From assembly GCF_030272615.1 (NCBI RefSeq), contig NC_081414.1, forward strand, positions 48,162,501 to 48,226,500: a DNA stretch of 64,000 nt, read 5' to 3'. This DNA is from Cryptomeria japonica. Its lineage: Eukaryota > Streptophyta > Pinopsida > Cupressales > Cupressaceae. The number at the start of each line of letters is the position of its first letter. Position 1 is the stretch's first letter. The notes beneath the pieces were generated by a model that worked only from the letters and a program-made list of their open reading frames with translations, did not search any database and had not been told where the DNA came from. The position numbers and the translations under genes were made by a program. Shown here piece after piece: positions 57,519 to 64,000 of this stretch.

Positions 57519-59378
57519 CTATGATGAACTCCCTCCCTCAGAGCCAGTTGGCCTCGATGGAGTCTGAGCCCTAGAAGGACCCACCCCTGGATCATCTCTC
57601 TTGCCCCCTCTATCTGGTGGTGGTGGAGGACCCATGACCCCACCACTAGATGCCTGTCTCCTCTCTCTCCCTCCAGTGGTCTTCGTAGTCCAGGATGGTC
57701 TCTGAAAGCTCCTAATTCACTAATCTGGTGGTACCCCTCTATAGTACAGGTCTCGCCAGTAAGCTATCTCCTCCCCTGCCCGTAGAACATAGGCGTATCT
57801 GGCCCCTGTGTCCTCTGTTGTCTATCCCCCTACCCTCAGTGTTTTCTCAACCTCTGTATAGCACTGAATAGCCTGATCCCTCTCCTACTCAGTGTCCCTC
57901 AGTTGTCTCCTGAGCCTAGCCATATCCCTCTCCAAATCCTAGATCTCTTCTGCATGGCCTTGACAGATCTCCCTCAAGGATAGTAGCTCATCCTTCTCCT
58001 CTCTCCCCTCACCCTGTCCCTGTAGATTCTCATGTCCCTATCCTCGTCCCTGTACCTATTTGGGAACTTGTGTTGTTGGCACCTGTAACGACAATCCACC
58101 TCTACCCCTCACTACATGCATCTGTCTCTCCTCTCTGCCCTTTCTCCTCTGAGCCACCCTCCTCTCTACCACTGTGCCCTGCCTCCACCGTCGGCCTATG
58201 CCTCCACCATCCCCACTATCATCTCCACCACCTCCACCATCACCCTCTATCGGCTCCCCTGGATCTGTCAGCCATGGAAATGGATGCTCTGCCCAATATG
58301 CAATGTACTCTGCATCCATCCCTACATCCTCCACATCCGCCCATATGTCCCAAGACATCGACACCATCTCCAACATCTATGTCATAGCCTAATCATAAGA
58401 CAATAATGGCCCTAAATGCACCTGATCCCTCACTGTCTGCGCATACATCCCCGACCCTCGTGGCATCCGTTGTATCCTACCGAACTGCCTGCATACCCTA
58501 TCTATCAACTACCTCTCAATAATATATGGTTTCCTCCCTATAAGATACCTACTCTTAAATACATATGGCAGCTCCACTGCATCATCCTCCCACTCCTCGT
58601 AGTCTAAGTAAGGCCTCCATACCACACTGTCTATCTCATCAATAACCAGACGCCAATACTCCAGCCTCCCAATCTATGGTTGAGAAGTAATCATATCATA
58701 CAGGTATACATAGTTGCGCCCATGTCCTTTGCCCCTGAAGTGTATCAGACATGTAACCCATAGATGCTCATGCGCCCATACCTGCAACAGTGTCACTCTA
58801 CATCCTAATCCTACTGATCCATGATATACAAACTGATGTAGCTCATAGTACAAGTGTGCCAGCAAAAATGGGCCCCATGCAAACTTGGTGTTCTCAGTCA
58901 CCAATGTCTCTAGTTTCCTCCCCCATCCCACAACCAACCCTCGTGTCACCCTATCTGGACAGAGGAACCCACTGATAACTCCTACTAGCACTGTCGGTAG
59001 AGCCAATCCTATTTGTCTCATGGTGTCCCAAGCCACATGTCTTGCCCTCATCTCCAATCCTAGATCCTGAAACACTCGTCTGAGTGCATCCCTATCTCCC
59101 TCTCGATCGTAAGGAACTAACTTCCCAATGATTGGTATCCTCGGTATCCTGTATACATCATCTAAGGTGACTGTCATCTCACCCTTCGACAAATGAAAAG
59201 TGCATGTCTCTGAGTACCATCTCTCAGTTAATGCAGTTAGCAATCCCATGTTCGTCCAAAAATCAGGCACATACATAATGTATCGCAAGCTCATAGCCTC
59301 CATTTCTGCTCTATCCTCGAATGTCAGCTCTGGTCATAAACTTTGAGTCAAAGGGAGTCTCTCTTGTGACTCCAACAT
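57519..59378 (-). pseudogene. Antisense plant mobile domain (PMD) protein gene of Tat element 2
   Basis: One frame of 620 codons from ATG at 59378 to TAG at 57519-57521, with stops but no frameshift. The domain is best seen at 58674-59303: CTFHLSKGEMTVTLDDVYRI, GKLVPYDREGD, FAWGPFLLAHLYYELHQFVY and LLQVWAHEHL. A Gly/Asp linker (GDGGGGGDDSGDGGG), an Arg-rich part, a coiled coil (DLERDMARLRRQLRDTE) and a Pro/Gly tail follow. Most stops fall where element 1 has a sense codon, for example one where element 1 has Trp in QPWIGRLEY. At one codon near 57827 this copy has TAG and element 1 has TGA, both one change from TGG. The gene was probably open when the element inserted. Confidence 0.85.
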
Positions 59379-59399
59379 AGGTAGGTCCTCCTACAGTCA

Positions 59400-59975
59400 A
59401 GAAAATCAACTATGTCAATCCTAGTGGCACTCCCTGTTCATCACAAAGTGTTGCTTTTTATCCTTATGCTTATATCTATCATATGGCACTCTATCCTAGT
59501 GGTACTCCCTGTTCATCACAAAGTGTTTCTTTTTACCCTAATGCTTATATCTATCATATGACACTCTATCCTAGTAGCATTCCCTGTTCATCACAAAGTG
59601 TTTCTTTTATCTTATCTTTTAGGGCACCTACTTGAGTGCATCCTTTTGAGTAGCTTATACAATTGACAACGTATATTCTATCACAAAATTGTCAATTTCA
59701 GCCTAATCCAATTGACAACGTATGTTCTATCACAAAATTGTCAATTTCTATGGTAATCCCTATTCATCACAAAGTGCCTCACTCTATCCTATCCTAGGGC
59801 CTCTACTTCAGTGTATCTTCTTGAGTAGTTTCCTGATTGGCAACGTATGTTCTATCACAGAATTGTCAATCCTAGCCATATCTGCTATCCTAGTCTTCCC
59901 TAGAGGACCTGCTTGAGTGTATCCTCTTAGCAGCTTATCCAATTGATAGTGTATGTTTATCACAAAACTGTCGAT
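59400..59975 (-). repeat. Stem-loop and GATGAACAGGGAGTA repeats upstream of PMD gene (element 2)
   Basis: TTGACAAC-GTATGTTCTATCACA-TTGTCAA units lie near 59662, 59710, 59840 and 59940. Plus-strand ACTCCCTGTTCATCACAAAGTG units lie near 59430, 59505, 59580 and 59755. The order matches element 1. Confidence 0.8.
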
Positions 59976-59988
59976 TCAATCTTCAAGA

Positions 59989-60196
59989 CACAAATGCACT
60001 TACATACTTCACAGACGCGGCTGCCCTGCACAGGTGTGCCTGAATCACACAGACATACCTCTGTTCTTCACAGACGTTCTTTCCCTGCATAAACGCGCCT
60101 GCATTTCACAAACGCGCTCTCATTTGATGCAAACACTATTAAAACCTTAGACGCACTTAAACTTGACATAGACACGCCTGACACCAACGCAAACAC
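59989..60196 (-). repeat. Phased motif array upstream of the PMD gene (element 2)
   Basis: Plus-strand CACAGACGC-type motifs start at 59989, 60010, 60029, 60048, 60069, 60088, 60107, 60128, 60146, 60167 and about 60187. Spacing is 21, 19, 19, 21, 19, 19, 21, 18, 21, 20, the same triplet rhythm as element 1. Confidence 0.85.
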
Positions 60197-60708
60197 ACCT
60201 TACCATCTTTTGACCCGCTTGACATTTTTGCAATATACCTAATGCACATTTATTGCCCTACCTAGCATGCATTTATGACAATAATTAATGCAACAAAGTA
60301 CAAGGAGGTTTTCTGGTACTCACTGGCTCTCCTGCATCTGATGGCCTTTGATATCGACGAATGCGATCGAATCTATGTGCCAATTGCATCGCTATTGACT
60401 GCTCTCTGCTCTCTCTGCACTCTGATCTCTTAGATGTGTGGATGACAATTAGGATGTTTTCCCTCGTAGTCTATCTTATAGACTACCCTAGCCCTTGTCT
60501 CTCAAGTCAGTCTTCTTTATCCCATGACTCTGTCACTTTATCCTATCTTGTAAGTCTTTTCTAGCCTTTCTCTCTTATCGAGAGATTGTCTACGATCTTT
60601 TCAGACTTTTATATCCAATCTCTCGAGGGGGCATATCATTCTCATCTTGGGGCAACTTTGTATCAGTTCATCTTATCTTCTTTGAAACAACGTGACAAGC
60701 CGCATTGT
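60197..60708. other. Region between the PMD array and the PPT (element 2)
   Basis: Matches 16375-16860 of element 1. It holds AGAGATTGTCTACGATC and CTCTCGAGGGG-type phrases. It probably contains the antisense promoter, but I see no unambiguous TATA box. Confidence 0.45.
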
Positions 60709-60725
60709 CTCAAAGAGGGGCAAAA
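60709..60725 (+). other. Polypurine tract of Tat element 2
   Basis: CTCAAAGAGGGGCAAAA directly before the 3' LTR. Confidence 0.88.
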
Positions 60726-61509
60726 TGTAGACACCTAGAATTATCTGTCTAATTAAATAAATATTTTTATTTATTTAATTATTTAAGCCTAATTCTTCTA
60801 TAAATTAAATAAATCTTTATTTATTTAATTCATTCATTTATCCTCTTCTAGCCTTATTTCTCATTTAAATAAATACATTTATTTATTTAAATTACCTTTT
60901 TCTAAATTAAATAAATATTTTATTTATTTAATTGATCCCACTTCTTCTATTAATTAAATGAATCTTTATTTATTTAATTAATTCATTAGCCTTTTCTACC
61001 CATGACACATGTCATTCATCTCTTAATTCCTACACTGCCTACCCTCTCATTATTTTCTTATTTTCTCTACCTACCCTCTAATCTTAGCCAACCATTTATC
61101 TTTTACACCTCTTAATCTTATCACTTCATTTCCTACAGTGTCTTCTATATAAGAGGATGCTTCCTTCATTATCAATCCTCCTAAGCATTCTACTCTCCCA
61201 AGCATTTCTAACATTCGAACTTTCATATGCGATCTAGCTATCAACCACATTTCCGTTCTTTGTTGAGCTCTTGTGCACACATAAAATCTGAGAGCAAATA
61301 TATCAAGCAAAATCAATGGAGATAGGAAGAATGGAGATTCAAACCCTATTAGACATTGTGATGGTATAATCTTTATGATTTTGTTGATTTACATTGTCTT
61401 AGGTAATCTTCATATGTTATGGTGGATCTTTGTTGTTGTTAGGCTAGGGTTTTGTGGTTGAATCTATTTTAGTATTTCAATATTGTTGTTTCCATTTTTA
61501 CCATAAACA
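60726..61509 (+). repeat. 3' LTR of Tat element 2
   Basis: 784 bp; TGTAGACACC to CCATAAACA. It has the palindromes at 60745-60985 and TATATAAG at 61146-61153. Confidence 0.92.
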
Positions 61510-63244
61510 GAAACAACCACCCCTAACACTTAGAAATTTATATAGTTTACACTATTTAGGTATGTGCCAAGTATAACAAAACACAAAACACTACAACAAG
61601 GACATTTTTAAATAAGGGGGTCTATTGAAGGGTTTCTTAGATTGGTTATAAATAGTGGCTAAACATGGTTTGGTTACTTGAAAGGTATGATTCAAGATCT
61701 TAAGTTTAGGTTTGAAACTTCTTTATTTCTAAAACTACTAGTGGATGTGAAGATCCTTGTAATTTTAACTTAATTTCAGTTCATTTTTATAGGGGAAACG
61801 TTCAAAACTCCCACTTAGAGGATAGGTAGCATTGCATGATTAAATTGGTCAATTATTGACTTTTATTTCACTCAATAGAGTGATGAATAGGGGTTTGTCT
61901 TTACTTGGGACTCTTTCCAAGGCTTCCTTCCTCTTGGGGACATATTGTTGGAAATTTGAGTTATGTTGCCATAGATGTCAAACTTGTTGGTGGTCTGAAT
62001 GTCTTATTGGTCCAGATGTGGTCTAATCTTTTATCTTGCCTTTGATGTCAAACTTGTTGGTCTGGATATGGTCTCGTCTAGATACAATATTGCGTTATGC
62101 AAACTACTGGTAGTTACAGGTGGAGACAAGTGAGTTGTTATTATGTTGTCATGCAGGCATATAAAGGTTTCTCTATTTTGTATTGCTGATTAAGAATGCT
62201 AGAAATTGGTATTGCCGTTGAGTTTGATCAGTGCCTCAGTTGAAATTTGTTATGGAAGATGATCAAAGATGTATGATGTTAAGTATATTGTTGAGTTTGA
62301 TTGGTGCCTCAGTTAAAGTTTGTTGTGGAAGATGACCAAAGATGCATGATATCAATATATGATGCTTCGTGTTATTGTTGAGTTTGATTGGTATCTTAGT
62401 TAAGGTTGTGCTATCATTGATGTTACAATAAGTTGGTGATAGATATTTAGTGGTATATTTAGCCTAGTATTAAGAATTCAAATGTTGTCATTGTCTAGTG
62501 GAAGAAGTTTTTGAAAGATCAGTGTAGCAGAAGTTTCAATATGTAGGAAAGAGTATTTAATGTCTTAGTGGAAGAATGTTTTGATCTATATTGTGAAGAG
62601 TATGGTGTATAGAATTGGATATAATGTTAATGTTTTATGAATGTACTATCAAGTTTGCAGTTCCTTTGGTTGCTCAGATGATTATACTAGTTGTTGTTGT
62701 TCTCTGACAATGAGTGTCTTTGTTAGAGTGGTCTAGAATTTGCTTGGTGCCTTCCAGATATGTGAATTCAAGTATTGCAGTTTTGAGGACATGATTATTT
62801 GGTTCGTGCAATGTTCTTGTTTGAATCTCTAGTGTTGCTTTCATTTCACATATGAGTTATGTTGTTTTGTGCTTGGTTTGGTTAGCTATGTTAGGTCTCA
62901 ATGTGCCCGGATGATTTATCTTGTCTAGATCATGCTTTTTGGTCTAGATAGCATTGGAGGTTAAGTTGGAATTTTGTTTTGGGCCTCACCATGGTGTGTG
63001 TAGATCCACATTAGGTAATGTACATTGGAAAATGTTTTTGGGCCGATCGATTGTTGATTACACGTTTCTTTTCAAATTGGCTTTGGAAGATGTGTTAGGG
63101 TATGCAGCTCATTGGAATCAACTTAGAAGGATGTGTGATACTATATTTAGGTCCCCTATTTCTCCTGGGGTGGGATGTATTGGATATTATTGGTCTAGAT
63201 GGCCTAGGTTATGTAATTTTATGTACTCTACTCTGAGTTGACTT
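61510..63244. other. Spacer, possibly old copia LTR material
   Basis: No gene. TGTTGGAAATTTGAG at 61946 and two phrases around GATGTCAAACTTGTTGG (61976, 62047) look like decayed LTR or pre-LTR sequence of a copia element, but I cannot define ends. A tandem repeat sits at 62217-62410. Confidence 0.4.
62217..62410 (+). repeat. Tandem repeat, 73-87 bp unit, three copies
   Basis: Units start GTTGAGTTTGAT at 62217, 62290 and 62377. The first two share GTGCCTCAGTT and GGAAGATGA-CAAAGATG-ATGAT; the third is partial. Confidence 0.7.
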
Positions 63245-64000
63245 TGTTGGAATCCAAGAACACTAAGAGGGGGGGGTGAATCAGTGTTCTACTAGAATGA
63301 TTAATTTTAACCTTATTAAAACATGCATACACCAACCAGTATACCGATACATACAAAATTGAAAGAAGTAAAACAACTAATAATCCAATCACACAAATGA
63401 ATATCATAACACACAAAATTATACGTGGAAAACCTCAAAGAGGAAAAACCACGGTGGGATTTGTGACCCACGATATCAATTCATTAGCCATATGAAGAGA
63501 TATTACAAAATATAGGGGTCTGCACTTGCAGGAAAACTTACAACCTAGAGCACACTACTCAATCACAAAAGGAGCCTTACTGACTACATACAAATCTAGA
63601 CTACAATCTGGAGAAATGATTGAACTACAAAGATAGCATCTTTTATGCCTGAATACAGTTTCGATTAAGCTTTGTCTGTTCCAGTCTGAAACCCTAAACC
63701 CTTTACCAGAATACCCCTTTACATAAATATCCTCACATACATGATCTCTATCATATGTTTCACATTACCATGATCTTTATCATATGTTTCACAATACATA
63801 ACATTATCATATTCTCCTATCAATCCATTACACAAAATGATCTAACCAACTGACCTATATACCCTTTACAATTCATCATGCCTTATGTCGGCTTACAAAG
63901 ATATTTACAATATGAATATACATGTTGGATAGATAACATAAAACATGAATATCAAAAACAATTGCCGATGTCGGATCCAAAAGATGTCAATCTCCAATAC
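63245..64000 (-). mobile_element. Partial copia LTR, runs off the window
   Basis: Starts TGTTGGAATCC and contains AAGAGGGGGGGGTGAATCAGTG (63269-63290), ACGTGGAAAACC with AACCACGGTGGGAT (63423-63462) and AAACCCTAAACCC (63689-63701). The same landmarks occur in the same order in the two copia LTR pairs above, so this is a related LTR in the same orientation. No primer site lies to its left, so it is either the 3' LTR of an element extending right or a solo LTR. Confidence 0.75.

Larger units (their letters stand above)
48593..61509 (+). mobile_element. Ty3/gypsy element 2, Tat-like, deleted pol
   Basis: LTRs 48593-49348 (756 bp) and 60726-61509 (784 bp) run TGTARAGACC-like to CCATAAACA. The target duplication is GACAC (48588-48592) and GAAAC (61510-61514), one mismatch. 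Length 12.9 kb. Same family as element 1 but on the other strand. It has the leader, gag, protease, the integrase C-terminus and the whole antisense part, but lacks RT, RNase H and the integrase core. It could only move with proteins from a relative. Confidence 0.93.

Noticed and set aside
58070-58406. Three overlapping plus-strand frames rich in Pro, His and Ser
   Set aside because: Shadows of the Gly/Asp-rich linker of the antisense PMD gene.

Overview
This is plant nuclear DNA, made almost entirely of transposable elements and their remains. I see no intact host gene and no rRNA or tRNA gene. The very large nested elements, 1.58 kb copia LTRs and AT-rich, heavily decayed spacers suggest a big repeat-rich genome. 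A gymnosperm (conifer) is my best guess, as an inference from style only.

Layout. Positions 1-15573 are old spacer holding small or broken elements: a possible LTR end (1-620), two RNase H pseudogenes of the non-LTR (LINE) type (2072-2524 minus; 13947-15323 plus), a 381 bp TRIM (3042-3422), two tRNA-type SINEs with target-site duplications (6115-6375; 11679-12034), and a non-autonomous copia-like LTR element (7116-10167) inserted in a GA/TA microsatellite. Positions 15574-46748 are one minus-strand Ty3/gypsy element of the Tat type (TSD CTTAT). It is interrupted in its last pol codons by a Sirevirus-type Ty1/copia element (21249-36291, TSD GCTGA/GTTGA). That element is itself interrupted in its RNase H region by a second, related copia element (23600-31157, TSD AATAG). 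Positions 46749-48592 are AT-rich spacer. Positions 48593-61509 are a second Tat element of the same family on the plus strand, which has lost RT, RNase H and most of integrase. Positions 61510-63244 are spacer, and 63245-64000 is the start of another copia LTR that leaves the window.

Most interesting content. Both Tat elements carry a long antisense gene (about 606-620 codons) between pol and the 3' LTR. It encodes a plant mobile domain (PMD) protein with a coiled coil and a proline/glycine/serine tail. Stops in the two copies are private to each copy, so the frame was probably open when each inserted. Upstream of this gene, and again twice in the sense 5' leader upstream of gag, lies an array of a 9-bp motif close to (A/G)CGTCTGTG. 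Its repeats are spaced 19-21 bp apart, about two helical turns, and always lie on the coding strand of the gene downstream. Between the array and the PMD gene are four copies of a TTGACAA...TTGTCAA stem-loop. The same architecture appears in both elements and could be a regulatory or self-recognition system; its function is unknown.

How the genes work together. In an intact Tat element, gag forms particles, and protease, RT, the RNase H domains and integrase copy and insert the element, while the antisense gene would be transcribed from a separate promoter. The copia elements encode gag-protease-integrase-RT-RNase H in one frame. Both copia copies share an Asp-to-Asn change at the protease active site. 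Everything coding here is broken by stops, deletions or insertions.
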